Of a stretch of DNA of 64,000 bases, positions 50,854 through 59,407 are shown one piece after another; the stretch's first letter is position 1, and each line of letters opens with the position of its first letter. Origin of the DNA: Pseudomonas laurylsulfativorans (lineage in GTDB: Bacteria; Pseudomonadota; Gammaproteobacteria; Pseudomonadales; Pseudomonadaceae); the NCBI RefSeq assembly GCF_002906155.1, contig NZ_MUJK01000016.1, positions 1-64,000 on the forward strand. Direction: 5' to 3'. The position numbers and the translations under genes were made by a program. The notes beneath the pieces were generated by a model that was not told the origin of the DNA, made no database searches, and worked only from the letters and a program-made list of their open reading frames with translations.

Positions 50854-50986
50854 TGTGGCGAGGGGGCTTGCCCCCGTTCGACTGCGTAGCAGTCGCAAAA
50901 CTGTTCTGCACAGTTCAACTGACGAAAAGAGGCGACTGGGTTTAGGGCTGCTTCGCAGCCCAGCGGGGGCAAGCCCCCTCGCCACA
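50854..50986. repeat. Multi-hairpin REP-like element, type 2
   Basis: Outer arms TGTGGCGAGGGGGCTTGCCC and GGGCAAGCCCCCTCGCCACA enclose hairpins GACTGCGTAGCAGTC and GGGCTGCTTCGCAGCCC. The total is about 133 bases. It has the same plan as 54682-54813. Confidence 0.85.
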
Positions 50987-51021
50987 AAAAGCCCCTGACC
51001 ACAGTGAAATCGATCACCTGA

Positions 51022-51489
51022 TCAGTTTTTCGCCTGCAACGCCTCAAGCTTCGCCATCACCCCCGCAGCCGTCTGTTCCCCCATCAACTGCTCACGCACC
51101 TTACCCTTGTTATCGATGATGTACGTCACCGGCAGCGCCTCGCTGCGCGGCAGTTCGAACAACTCGGAAGGGTCCTGCGCCAGCACCGTGAACCTGATCC
51201 CCAGTTTCTCGCTCGCGCCCTTCAGCTCTTGCCCCTGGACGTTGTCGAAGTTGACCCCGAACACACCTATTTTCTTGTCCTTAAGCTGCTCGGCCAGGGC
51301 GTTCAGCTCCGGAATTTCGGTGCGGCAAGGCCCGCACCACTCCGCCCAATAGTTGAGCACCAGCCATTTGCCATCCAGGCGGTCAGCGGCGATTTTATGA
51401 CCGTCCTGGTCGATGCCATAGTCATTCCCGCAGCCCCCCAGCATCAACGTTCCGATGATCGCCAATGCTGCTGCCAGTCGCCTTGTCAT
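51022..51489 (-). CDS. TlpA-family thiol-disulfide lipoprotein
   Basis: The 155-residue protein has a lipoprotein signal (LMLGGC, Cys20) and a thioredoxin-like domain with active site WCGPC (51-55) and cis-Pro in ALPVTYIID. It is expected to reduce disulfides in periplasmic proteins. The ATG at 51489 is used. It is divergent from the ArsC-like gene. Confidence 0.93.
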   Translation of the reverse strand: MTRRLAAALAIIGTLMLGGCGNDYGIDQDGHKIAADRLDGKWLVLNYWAEWCGPCRTEIPELNALAEQLKDKKIGVFGVNFDNVQGQELKGASEKLGIRFTVLAQDPSELFELPRSEALPVTYIIDNKGKVREQLMGEQTAAGVMAKLEALQAKN

Positions 51490-51603
51490 GTCGTGTTCCT
51501 TGTCAAAAATTGAATGCGCCTGCGACCCATCGCCTCTCACGGTTCTGGATTGCGCGCTGCACAGTTAGAATAGCCGCCACCTTACGCAAGATGCGACCCG
51601 CTC

Positions 51604-51957
51604 ATGACCGATCTGACGCTTTATCACAACCCGCGCTGCTCGAAATCCCGCGGTGCGCTCGAACTGCTTGAAGCCCGTGGCCTCACCCCGACCGTGGTCC
51701 GTTACCTGGAAACCCCGCTGGACGCCGCGCAAATCCAGAGCCTGCTGGGCAAACTCGGGATCAGCGCCCGGCAATTGCTGCGTACCGGCGAGGACGAGTA
51801 CAAGACCCTCGACCTGACCGACAACAGCCTGAGCGAAGCACAATTGATCGCTGCCATCGCCGCCCACCCGAAACTGATGGAACGCCCGATTCTCGAAGTC
51901 GGCGACAAAGCCATCATCGGCCGTCCACCGGAGCAGATCCTGGAACTGTTGCCATGA
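51604..51957 (+). CDS. arsC: ArsC-family arsenate reductase (glutaredoxin type)
   Basis: The 117-residue protein is of the ArsC/Spx thioredoxin-like group. It has HNPRCSKSRGALELLE with active Cys12 and the late EVGDKAIIGRPPEQILEL. It may reduce arsenate with glutathione, but the group (YfgD-like) has members with unknown roles, and there are no other ars genes nearby. It overlaps wrbA by four bases (ATGA). Confidence 0.9.
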   Translation: MTDLTLYHNPRCSKSRGALELLEARGLTPTVVRYLETPLDAAQIQSLLGKLGISARQLLRTGEDEYKTLDLTDNSLSEAQLIAAIAAHPKLMERPILEVGDKAIIGRPPEQILELLP

Positions 51958-52550
51958 GTGCACCGTACATTCTGGTTCTGTATTACAGCCGCAGCGGCTC
52001 GACCAACGAAATGGCTCGGCAGATTGCCCGTGGCGTTGAACAGGCCGGGCTTGAAGCGCGCCTGCGCACGGTGCCGGCGATTTCCACCGAGTGCGAAGCC
52101 GTGTCGCCGGAGATTCCGGACGAAGGCGCGCTCTACGCCAGCCTCGACGACCTGAAAAACTGCGCCGGCCTGGCACTCGGCAGCCCGACCCGCTTCGGCA
52201 ATATGGCAGCCCCCCTGAAGTATTTCCTCGATGGCACCAGCAACCTGTGGCTGACCGGCGCCCTGGTGGGCAAGCCGGCGGGTGTGTTCACCTCTACGGC
52301 GAGCCTGCACGGCGGCCAGGAGACCACCCTGCTGTCGATGATGCTGCCGTTGTTGCACCACGGCATGCTGATCACCGGCCTGCCCTACAGCGAATCGGCC
52401 CTGCTGGAAACCCAGGGCGGCGGCACGCCCTACGGCGCCAGCCACCATGCCGGTGCTGACGGCAAAAGCGGCCTGGATACTCATGAAGTGGCATTGTGCC
52501 GCGCCCTGGGCATGCGCCTGGCGAAGACTGCGCAGAAACTGGAGAGCTGA
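51954..52550 (+). CDS. wrbA: NAD(P)H:quinone oxidoreductase WrbA
   Basis: The 198-residue flavodoxin-fold protein has the FMN phosphate loop LYYSRSGSTNEMA (about 6-18), GSPTRFGNMAAPLKYFLDG and TSTASLHGGQETTLLSM. These are WrbA hallmarks. It reduces quinones by two electrons and protects from oxidative stress. It is the middle gene of the arsC-wrbA-DUF2069 operon. Confidence 0.95.
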   Translation: MSAPYILVLYYSRSGSTNEMARQIARGVEQAGLEARLRTVPAISTECEAVSPEIPDEGALYASLDDLKNCAGLALGSPTRFGNMAAPLKYFLDGTSNLWLTGALVGKPAGVFTSTASLHGGQETTLLSMMLPLLHHGMLITGLPYSESALLETQGGGTPYGASHHAGADGKSGLDTHEVALCRALGMRLAKTAQKLES

Positions 52551-52551
52551 G

Positions 52552-52977
52552 GTGGCCAAGAAGCCGAAGATTCTACCCGCCCTCGAATGGCTCGAACCGC
52601 GGGTACGGGCCATGCGTGTCATCAGCCTGCTGTGCTTTTTGGGGCTTGTGGGCCTGCTTTGTATCTACTACCTGCTGGTCGCCGACCTGCACGGCGCCCG
52701 GCCATGGGTGATTCTGCTGATCGAGCTGGTGCCGCTGCTGATATTGGCGCCGGGAATGATCGTCGGCAGCCCGCGCGGGCATTCGTGGATGTGCTTTGTG
52801 GTGAACCTGTATTTCATCAAGGGCGCATTGGCGGCCTATGACCCGAACCGGCAGATCTTCGGTTTGCTGGAGATGGGCGCGAGCCTGGCGGTGTTCTGCT
52901 CGGCGCTGTTGTATGTACGCTGGCGCTATCAGTTGAACCGTAAGCTGGCTGGCGAAGGCGAGATTTCCGTCGCCTGA
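52552..52977 (+). CDS. DUF2069 membrane protein
   Basis: The 141-residue protein has four membrane helices (about 22-45, 53-72, 77-100 and 106-126), matching DUF2069. It starts with GTG at 52552 just after the wrbA stop; GGAG is 7 bases upstream. The function is unknown; its link with wrbA is common in Pseudomonas. Confidence 0.88.
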   Translation: MAKKPKILPALEWLEPRVRAMRVISLLCFLGLVGLLCIYYLLVADLHGARPWVILLIELVPLLILAPGMIVGSPRGHSWMCFVVNLYFIKGALAAYDPNRQIFGLLEMGASLAVFCSALLYVRWRYQLNRKLAGEGEISVA

Positions 52978-53004
52978 TCGGGCCTCATCGCTGCGATGCG
53001 GCGA

Positions 53005-53064
53005 CCCGACAAGCCAGCTCCTACAGGGTTTGCGGTAAACTTGTAGGAGCTGGCTTGCCAGCGA
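53005..53064. repeat. REP halves facing outward
   Basis: AAGCCAGCTCCTAC and GTAGGAGCTGGCTTGCCAGC sit back to back between two convergent genes, an opposite arrangement to most REP pairs in the window. Confidence 0.75.
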
Positions 53065-53080
53065 TAGGCGCAACCCGGTC

Positions 53081-53755
53081 TCAATGGTTGACGGTGTAAG
53101 CCAGCATCATAGAAATTTGGCTCATCGGCCGCCCGCCACTTTCTTCATGCCACTGATTGAACACGTCCTGCACCAACGCCAGATCGCGCAGACTGCTCGG
53201 CACCTTGTCGATGATGTCCTGCGCATTCAACGCCGCCACCACGTCATAGCTCGGCACAAAGGTGTCCTTGCCGATCATCCGCAAGAAACGCGGGGCGGAC
53301 AGCCCGCCCAACTGATGTCCGCGCTTTTTCAGGAAGGTCCAGAGTCCGACGATATCAGTCACTGGCCAATCGGCGATCAGTGCGCCGAAACTGCCCTTTT
53401 CATGGGCCACGTCCAGTATGAACTGCGCATTGCGCGGCACGCTCTTGAGCTTGCCCAGGTGGCGGATGATCCGCGTGTCCTGCATCAGTCGCTCAAGGTG
53501 CTCAGCGCTCATCAGCACGACTTTTTCCGGGTCGAACTTGAAGAAGACTTCTTCGAAGGCCGGCCACTTGGCATCCACAAGGCTGTGCTTGAGCCCGGCG
53601 CGAAATACCCGTAGCGCCATCATCGAGAGGTAGCGATCGTCGCTGATCTTGCGCAGTTGCGCGGGAGTCTCGGGAACAGGCAGATGGGCTTCCAGTTCAG
53701 CCGCCGAACCAAAACGGTTCAAGCAGTATTCGTTCAGCCACTTGTAGTCGCGCAT
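53081..53755 (-). CDS. DNA-3-methyladenine glycosylase I-like protein
   Basis: The 224-residue protein resembles the Tag glycosylase family (helix-hairpin-helix fold), with ISDDRYLSMMALRVFRAGLKHSLVDAKWPAFEEVFFKFDPEKV and RNAQFILDVAHEKGSFG. This is the usual Tag-like annotation in Pseudomonas. The N-terminal zinc-binding Cys/His of classical Tag are not obvious, so the enzyme activity is uncertain. AGGAG precedes the ATG at 53755. Confidence 0.8.
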   Translation of the reverse strand: MRDYKWLNEYCLNRFGSAAELEAHLPVPETPAQLRKISDDRYLSMMALRVFRAGLKHSLVDAKWPAFEEVFFKFDPEKVVLMSAEHLERLMQDTRIIRHLGKLKSVPRNAQFILDVAHEKGSFGALIADWPVTDIVGLWTFLKKRGHQLGGLSAPRFLRMIGKDTFVPSYDVVAALNAQDIIDKVPSSLRDLALVQDVFNQWHEESGGRPMSQISMMLAYTVNH

Positions 53756-53798
53756 GCCCTCTCCTGAGGAATGAAACAATATTCAAATGTGGTTTTAA

Positions 53799-54623
53799 TC
53801 AGAGGTTGACCACGTTGACGAAGCGCGAAGCGGCGGACTCGTCGATCTTCAGGCTGGTGAAGTCGAACAGGTTGCGATCCGCCAATTGCGACGGGATCAC
53901 GTTCTGCAGGCTGCGGAAGATACTCTCGGTACGACCCGGGGTCTTGCGCTCCCAATCCAGTAGCATTTCCTTGACCACCTGACGTTGCAGGTTTTCCTGG
54001 GAACCACAGAGGTTGCACGGAATGATCGGGAATTGCTTGAGGTCTGAGTAGGCCTGGATGTCTTTTTCGTTGCAGTAGGCCAGCGGGCGGATCACCACGT
54101 TACGCCCATCATCGGCGCGCAGCTTCGGTGGCATGGCCTTGAGCGAACCGTTGAAGAACATGTTCAGGAAGAACGTCTCGACGATGTCGTCGCGGTGATG
54201 ACCGAGGGCCATCTTGGTCGCGCCGATTTCGTCGGCGAAGGTGTAGAGCGTGCCGCGACGCAGGCGCGAGCACAGCGAGCAAGTGGTCTTGCCTTCCGGA
54301 ATCAGTTCCTTGACCACCGAGTAAGTATCTTTCTCGACGATGTGGTACTCGATGCCCAGCTCCTTGAGGTAGGCCGGCAGTACGTGCTCCGGGAAACCCG
54401 GCTGCTTCTGGTCCATGTTCACAGCCACGATCTCGAATTTGATCGGCGCGACCTTCTGCAAGTGCATCAGCACATCGAGCATGGTGTAGCTGTCCTTGCC
54501 ACCGGACAGGCAGACCATGACCTTGTCGCCGTCTTCAATCATGTTGAAATCGGCAACCGCCTCACCGGCCTGTCGGCGAAGGCGCTTTTGCAGTTTGTTC
54601 TGGTTGACCGTGAGAGTGCCCAT
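53799..54623 (-). CDS. ttcA: tRNA 2-thiocytidine biosynthesis protein TtcA
   Basis: The 274-residue PP-loop ATPase thiolates C32 of some tRNAs. It has SGGKDS (40-45) and the CxxC motif CSLC (115-118), with IIPCNLCGSQ in the second part. The iron-sulfur cluster ligands of TtcA are thus present. The gene stands alone, 43 bases upstream of the Tag-like gene on the same strand. Confidence 0.96.
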   Translation of the reverse strand: MGTLTVNQNKLQKRLRRQAGEAVADFNMIEDGDKVMVCLSGGKDSYTMLDVLMHLQKVAPIKFEIVAVNMDQKQPGFPEHVLPAYLKELGIEYHIVEKDTYSVVKELIPEGKTTCSLCSRLRRGTLYTFADEIGATKMALGHHRDDIVETFFLNMFFNGSLKAMPPKLRADDGRNVVIRPLAYCNEKDIQAYSDLKQFPIIPCNLCGSQENLQRQVVKEMLLDWERKTPGRTESIFRSLQNVIPSQLADRNLFDFTSLKIDESAASRFVNVVNL

Positions 54624-54681
54624 GACGCGAAATCCGTGAGGTGTGACGAAAGGCGGGCATTTTACGCAAATTCTTTGCTCT

Positions 54682-54813
54682 TGTGGCGAGGGGGCTTGCC
54701 CCCGTTCGGCTGCGCAGCAGCCGCAAATAAGACACCGCGGTGGACCTGTCTAACCAGGTTGTCTGTATTTAGGGCCACTTCGTGGCCCAACGGGGGCAAG
54801 CCCCCTCGCCACA
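54682..54813. repeat. Multi-hairpin REP-like element, type 2
   Basis: Outer arms TGTGGCGAGGGGGCTTGCCC and GGGCAAGCCCCCTCGCCACA enclose hairpins GGCTGCGCAGCAGCC and GGGCCACTTCGTGGCCC. It is about 132 bases long and near-identical in plan to 50854-50986, with a different middle. Confidence 0.85.
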
Positions 54814-55033
54814 GAAAGCTTCCCCATCATCAATTGCCCTACAGACCCGACGGCGATTAACAGCTGTGTTTACAGCGCGATTTGCTCTAAAGCCCCTACT
54901 CCTTATGGGGAAACTCCTCCCTATACTGCGACATAAGGTCGCATACGAATTTCAGACCTGTGACTTGCTTGGCCGCATTGGCCCGTAGGCGCTCCACTGG
55001 GGGGCGACGGTAAAGACAAGAGGAGTGACTGCC

Positions 55034-55636
55034 ATGATCCATCACGTAGTGGGGCTCTTCACCCACCCTGACCAAGAATGGAAAGAAATCCGTGGCGACC
55101 AGGAGGAAAGCATCAGCCACATGTACCTGACCCACACCCTGATCCTGGCGGCGATTCCCGCGGTGTCTGCCTTTATTGGCACCACGCAGGTCGGCTGGGT
55201 CATCGGCAATCGGCCTCCCGTGATGCTGACCGTAGAAAGCGCGATCTGGATGACGGTCATGTCGTACCTGGCGATGCTCGGGGGTGTAGCGGTCATGGGC
55301 GCATTCATCCACTGGATGGCCCGCACCTATGACGCCAACCCAAGTCTCGCCCGCTGCATTGCGTTTGCAACCTACACCGCTACACCGCTGTTCATTGGCG
55401 GCCTCGCCGCCTTGTACCCACACTTGTGGCTGGGAATGATCATCGGCACCGCAGCCATCTGCTACACGGTGTACTTGTTGTATGTGGGCTTACCAACATT
55501 CATGAACATTCCATCTGACGAGGGCTTCCTGTTTTCAAGTTCGGTGCTCGCCGTAGGCCTGGTGGTGCTGGTCGCCATCATGGCGTTCACTGTGATTGTC
55601 TGGGGACTCGGCGTGGGCCCGGTCTACACCAGTTAG
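55034..55636 (+). CDS. Yip1-family membrane protein
   Basis: The 200-residue protein has about five membrane helices and the Yip1 start IHHVVGLFTHPDQEWKEIR. Helices lie at about 33-55, 65-95, 110-130, 135-155 and 170-195. The function in bacteria is unknown. The ATG at 55034 has GAGGAG 8 bases upstream; a GTG at 55025 is possible. A terminator follows. Confidence 0.88.
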   Translation: MIHHVVGLFTHPDQEWKEIRGDQEESISHMYLTHTLILAAIPAVSAFIGTTQVGWVIGNRPPVMLTVESAIWMTVMSYLAMLGGVAVMGAFIHWMARTYDANPSLARCIAFATYTATPLFIGGLAALYPHLWLGMIIGTAAICYTVYLLYVGLPTFMNIPSDEGFLFSSSVLAVGLVVLVAIMAFTVIVWGLGVGPVYTS

Positions 55637-55670
55637 TCGCTCATCACTGAAAATCTGAACTGCCGACAAG

Positions 55671-55693
55671 GGCCGCCGCAAGGCGGCCTTTTC
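55671..55693 (+). terminator. Intrinsic terminator after the Yip1 gene
   Basis: GGCCGCC, loop GCAA, GGCGGCC and TTTT form a short, stable hairpin. Confidence 0.85.
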
Positions 55694-55793
55694 ATTCTTC
55701 AGCAACGATAACGCACACGACCATTCGGCAAAGTTGCGATTCGCAAGGGTCGAGGGTTGCGGCATACTCGACCGCTCTGGAGATCCATCAAGC

Positions 55794-56288
55794 ATGCCCG
55801 AGCAACTCAATACCCGCGTCGAAGACTGTTTCCAACTAGCCGAATCCTTTTTCAAACGACCTTTCAAGCGCCCCGTGGTGAGCCTCAAGCTGCGCGGGCA
55901 AAAAGCCGGCGTCGCGCATTTGCACGAGAACCTGCTGCGCTTCAACCCGCAGCTGTACCGGGAAAACACCGAGGACTTCCTCAAGCAGACAGTGGCCCAT
56001 GAAGTCGCGCACCTGATCGCTCATCAACTGTTTGGCGACCGCATCCAGCCCCATGGCGAAGAGTGGCAATTGATCATGCGCGGCGTGTACGAACTGCCGC
56101 CCAACCGCTGCCACACCTATGACGTCAAACGCCGCAGCGTGACCCGCTACATCTACAAGTGCCCATGCGCCGACAGCGACTTCCCGTTTTCCGCCCAGCG
56201 CCACAGCCTGGTTCGGCAAGGTCGGCGGTACTTGTGCCGGCGGTGTCGCAATACCCTGGTGTTCAGTGGGGAGATGCGGGTCGAGTAG
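55794..56288 (+). CDS. sprT: SprT-family zinc metalloprotease-like protein
   Basis: The 164-residue protein has the HEVAH zinc-protease motif (69-73) and C-terminal cysteine pairs (YKCPC and LCRRCRN) for a zinc ribbon. This is the layout of bacterial SprT, related to eukaryotic Spartan. The substrate in bacteria is not known. The ATG at 55794 is used, with GGAG 12 bases upstream. Confidence 0.93.
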   Translation: MPEQLNTRVEDCFQLAESFFKRPFKRPVVSLKLRGQKAGVAHLHENLLRFNPQLYRENTEDFLKQTVAHEVAHLIAHQLFGDRIQPHGEEWQLIMRGVYELPPNRCHTYDVKRRSVTRYIYKCPCADSDFPFSAQRHSLVRQGRRYLCRRCRNTLVFSGEMRVE

Positions 56289-56313
56289 TTGGATTTCCGG
56301 TGTATGTGCTGCC

Positions 56314-56400
56314 GCCATCGCGAGCAAACTCGCTCCCACATTGAGTTTGTGTCACACCACAGATCCTCTGTGGGAACGAGCTTGCCCGCGATGGCGGCCT
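56314..56400. repeat. Two REP halves between convergent genes
   Basis: CATCGCGAGCAAACTCGCTCCCACA (left) and TGTGGGAACGAGCTTGCCCGCGATGGCGG (right) form a back-to-back REP pair just before the CoA-transferase stop. Confidence 0.8.
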
Positions 56401-56408
56401 GACAGGCA

Positions 56409-57590
56409 CTAAAGAATCACCCTGGCCAGCCGCAACTGCTCGATCCGCTCAACACTGAACCCCAACTCCCCCAACACCTGATCCGTATGCTGCCCCAACG
56501 CCGCGCCAATATGCCGAGGCTCAGGCAAACCTTGCGAAAACTTCAGCGGGCATGCCATCTGCGCCTGGCTCGAGCCATCACCACGAGGCACATCGGTCAC
56601 CAACTCCCGCGCCTGCAACTGCGGATGACTTAGCGCCTCTCCCAGGCTCAACACCGGTTCGACACAAGCATCCAGTTCGGCAAACAGCGCGCGCAACTCG
56701 GCAAAGTCGTGCTTTTCGAATTCGACCTTCAGCGCGTCTTTGAGCTGTTTCTGATGGGACGGTTGCGGTGACAGCCCGAGGCCGGCCAATTCCTCCAGCC
56801 CCAAGGCCGTGCACAACTGTTTCATGAACACTGGCTCCAGGCTGCCCACCGACAGCCAGCGCCCATCCCGGGAGCGGTAGTAATCATAGAAGCTGCCGCC
56901 GTTGAGCACCTGGTTTTCCGGCCCCGGCTCGACGCCACAGGCCAGATACCCGGCACCCGCCATCGCGTTCAGGCTGAACGCGCAGTCGGTCATACTGACA
57001 TCCAGGTGCTGGCCCTGACCGGTTTGCTGCCGGGCAATGACCGCCGCCAGCAGGCCAATCACTCCGTGCAGCGAGCCACCGGCGACATCCGCTACCTGCA
57101 TGCCCAACGGCAGCGGCCCACTGTCGGCCCGGCCGGTGTAACTCGCCAGCCCGGACAAGGCCAGGTAATTGATGTCATGGCCGGCGCGGTCCTTGTAGGG
57201 ACCGGTCTGGCCGTAGCCGGTGATCGACACGTAAATCAATTTTGGATTGATTGCCTTCAGGGCTTCGTAACCCAGGCCCAGACGCTCCATGACACCCGGA
57301 CGGAACTGCTCGAGCACGATGTCATAGTCCTCCAGCAACGACCTGATAACCTCCAGCGCCTCAGGCTGTTTGAGGTCCAGGGCGAGGCTGCGCTTGTTGC
57401 GGTTGAGGTAGGCATGGCTGGCTGACACGCCTTGATCGTGGGGCGGCAACACCCGCAGCAGATCCATGCGCGTCGGTGATTCGATGCGCAGCACTTCGGC
57501 GCCCATGTCCGCCAGCAACAACGAGGCGAACGGCCCCGGCAGCAATGTCGAGAAATCCAGAACCTTGAGTGATGCCAGTGGACCGAGCAT
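56409..57590 (-). CDS. CaiB/BaiF family CoA transferase
   Basis: The 393-residue family III CoA transferase / racemase has LKVLDFSTLLPGPFAS at the N-terminus, NRNKRSLALDLKQPE, and the catalytic Asp139 in GHDINYLALSG. The last motif resembles alpha-methylacyl-CoA racemase, so racemase activity is as likely as CoA transfer. The ATG at 57590 has GGGAG upstream. It seems monocistronic. Confidence 0.9.
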   Translation of the reverse strand: MLGPLASLKVLDFSTLLPGPFASLLLADMGAEVLRIESPTRMDLLRVLPPHDQGVSASHAYLNRNKRSLALDLKQPEALEVIRSLLEDYDIVLEQFRPGVMERLGLGYEALKAINPKLIYVSITGYGQTGPYKDRAGHDINYLALSGLASYTGRADSGPLPLGMQVADVAGGSLHGVIGLLAAVIARQQTGQGQHLDVSMTDCAFSLNAMAGAGYLACGVEPGPENQVLNGGSFYDYYRSRDGRWLSVGSLEPVFMKQLCTALGLEELAGLGLSPQPSHQKQLKDALKVEFEKHDFAELRALFAELDACVEPVLSLGEALSHPQLQARELVTDVPRGDGSSQAQMACPLKFSQGLPEPRHIGAALGQHTDQVLGELGFSVERIEQLRLARVIL

Positions 57591-57694
57591 GAATGTTCTC
57601 CCTTGACGATGCACCCAGCCTAGGCAGCCATTGGCATTGCAGCAATCACCTTATGCGCCATGCTCAGTGACCGTTGTGCTCAAACACCAGGCAT

Positions 57695-57720
57695 GAAAAA
57701 ACCCGCCGAAGCGGGTTTTT
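57695..57720. terminator. Intrinsic terminator, bidirectional
   Basis: AAAAAACCCGC, loop CGAA and GCGGGTTTTT form a hairpin 14 bases after the dctA stop on the minus strand. A and T runs flank both sides. Confidence 0.9.
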
Positions 57721-57734
57721 CATAACAACAAGGT

Positions 57735-59069
57735 TTACTTGGCGCTCGTCGGTGTTGCTCCTTCGACGTGGCCCAGAACATCGTCTTTAGGCTCGTCGGC
57801 AATGCCGCGACCGCCCGAGGCCAGCTCAGCTTGCAGCACATCAGTGTCCAGTTCCTTGACCCACTTGGCCACAACGATGGTGGCGACGGCGTTACCGACC
57901 AGATTGGTCAGGGCACGGGCTTCGGACATGAAACGGTCGATACCGAGGATCAGCGCCAGGCCGGCAACCGGCAGGTGGCCCACGGCGGACAGAGTGGCAG
58001 CCAGTACGATGAAACCGCTGCCAGTCACGCCCGCAGCGCCCTTGGACGACAGCAGCAAGACGACCAACAGGGTGATCTGGTGCGTGATGTCCATGTGCGT
58101 ATCGGTTGCCTGGGCAATGAACACCGCGGCCATGGTCAGGTAGATCGCTGTACCGTCGAGGTTGAACGAGTAACCGGTCGGGATCACCAGACCCACGACA
58201 GATTTCTGCGCGCCCAAACGCTCCATCTTGATCAGCATGCGTGGCAGCACCGATTCAGAAGAAGAAGTACCGAGTACGATCAGCAGTTCTTCACGGATGT
58301 AGCGGATCATTTTCAGCACGCTGAAACCGTGCAGGCGGGCGATGGAGCCCAGCACGATCAGGATGAACAGCAGGCAAGTGATGTAGAAGCAGGCCATCAG
58401 TTGACCCAGCTGCACCAGCGAGCCGACACCGTAGGCACCGATGGTGAACGCCATGGCACCGAAGGCACCGATTGGCGCGAGCTTCATGATCATATTGATG
58501 ATGTTGAACATCACGTGGGCGAAGCGATCGATGAAGTCCAGCAACGGCTTGCCGTAGGCACCCAGGCGATGCAAGGCAAAACCGAAGATCACCGAGAACA
58601 TCAGTACTTGCAGGATGTCACCGGTGGCGAAGGCACCGACGATGGTGGCCGGGATCACGTTCAGCAGGAAGCCGACGACGCTTTGGTCAGCACCGGCCGC
58701 AACATAAGCGGCAACCTTGGAGGCATCGAGGGTGGCGACATCGATGTGCATGCCATTGCCCGGCTGCACGATGTTGACCACGACCAGACCGACCAGCAGT
58801 GCGATGGTCGAAACGATCTCGAAGTACAGCAGCGCATAGCCACCGGTCTTACCGACCGATTTCATGTCCTGCATACCGGCGATACCGCTGACAACGGTAC
58901 AGAAGATGATCGGGGCGATGATCATTTTGATCAGCTTGATGAACCCGTCACCCAGTGGCTTAACGGCCACACCGAGCTGTGGGTAGAAGTGACCGAGCGC
59001 GATACCGATGACAATTGCAACGATCACCTGGAAATACAGGGATTTGTACAGTGGCTGACGAGTCGTCAT
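57735..59069 (-). CDS. dctA: C4-dicarboxylate/proton symporter DctA
   Basis: The 444-residue DAACS-family transporter imports succinate, fumarate and malate. Family motifs are PIGAFGAMAFTIG, SSSESVLPRMLIKMERLG, PTGYSFNLDGTAIYLTMA and AALVGNAVATIVVAKW-type endings. The ATG at 59069 gives the conserved start; the frame continues to 59216 without similarity. A consensus sigma-54 promoter and two likely enhancer sites lie upstream, matching control by RpoN with DctB/DctD. An intrinsic terminator follows. Confidence 0.96.
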   Translation of the reverse strand: MTTRQPLYKSLYFQVIVAIVIGIALGHFYPQLGVAVKPLGDGFIKLIKMIIAPIIFCTVVSGIAGMQDMKSVGKTGGYALLYFEIVSTIALLVGLVVVNIVQPGNGMHIDVATLDASKVAAYVAAGADQSVVGFLLNVIPATIVGAFATGDILQVLMFSVIFGFALHRLGAYGKPLLDFIDRFAHVMFNIINMIMKLAPIGAFGAMAFTIGAYGVGSLVQLGQLMACFYITCLLFILIVLGSIARLHGFSVLKMIRYIREELLIVLGTSSSESVLPRMLIKMERLGAQKSVVGLVIPTGYSFNLDGTAIYLTMAAVFIAQATDTHMDITHQITLLVVLLLSSKGAAGVTGSGFIVLAATLSAVGHLPVAGLALILGIDRFMSEARALTNLVGNAVATIVVAKWVKELDTDVLQAELASGGRGIADEPKDDVLGHVEGATPTSAK

Positions 59070-59200
59070 TGCAAAGTTCCTCAAGGGTGCCCGGTGACAA
59101 CATCCATCTGTTGCCCGCAACACCGCAATTGCGAACCCTCCTGCACTGGAGGGATTTGTTTTTTCGAGCTGCGCAACGGCAGGCATCTGCTCGTTGTATC

Positions 59201-59215
59201 GCAAGGCCCGTGCCA
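59201..59215 (-). promoter_or_regulatory. Sigma-54 promoter of dctA
   Basis: On the minus strand TGGCAC, five bases and TTGC match the -24/-12 consensus exactly. It lies about 130 bases upstream of the dctA ATG. Confidence 0.9.
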
Positions 59216-59294
59216 CCTTCGGTAAAATCCCTGCAAGCCTTTTGATATCAGGGGTCGCGGCAAATTCCCTTTCACCGGACGGTTACAAGCGTGT

Positions 59295-59349
59295 GGCGGA
59301 TTCCCGCCCTTCCACTAGAAGTCGTCCTGCAATTTGGCGGATATCCGCC
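59295..59349. promoter_or_regulatory. Two candidate DctD enhancer palindromes
   Basis: GGCGGATATCCGCC (59336-59349) is a perfect palindrome, and GGCGGATTCCCGCC (59295-59308) is a close copy. Their centres are 41 bases apart, four helical turns, and 80-135 bases upstream of the -24 element, the classical place for a sigma-54 activator. The gap 59070-59407 holds no other feature. Confidence 0.6.
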
Positions 59350-59407
59350 CTGTTCATGCCCGCAGTGCGCAGCTACCATCCGTCGTTCAACGGTCAGATC
59401 TGCTGCC

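Noticed and set aside
53081..53755. Firm call as tag (3-methyladenine glycosylase I)
   Set aside because: The zinc-binding residues of classical Tag were not found, so only a Tag-like call is made.
57768..59225. 485-codon frame opposite dctA
   Set aside because: It is the complement of a highly conserved transporter, with Gly/Asp/His/Gln-rich low-complexity translation; a shadow frame.
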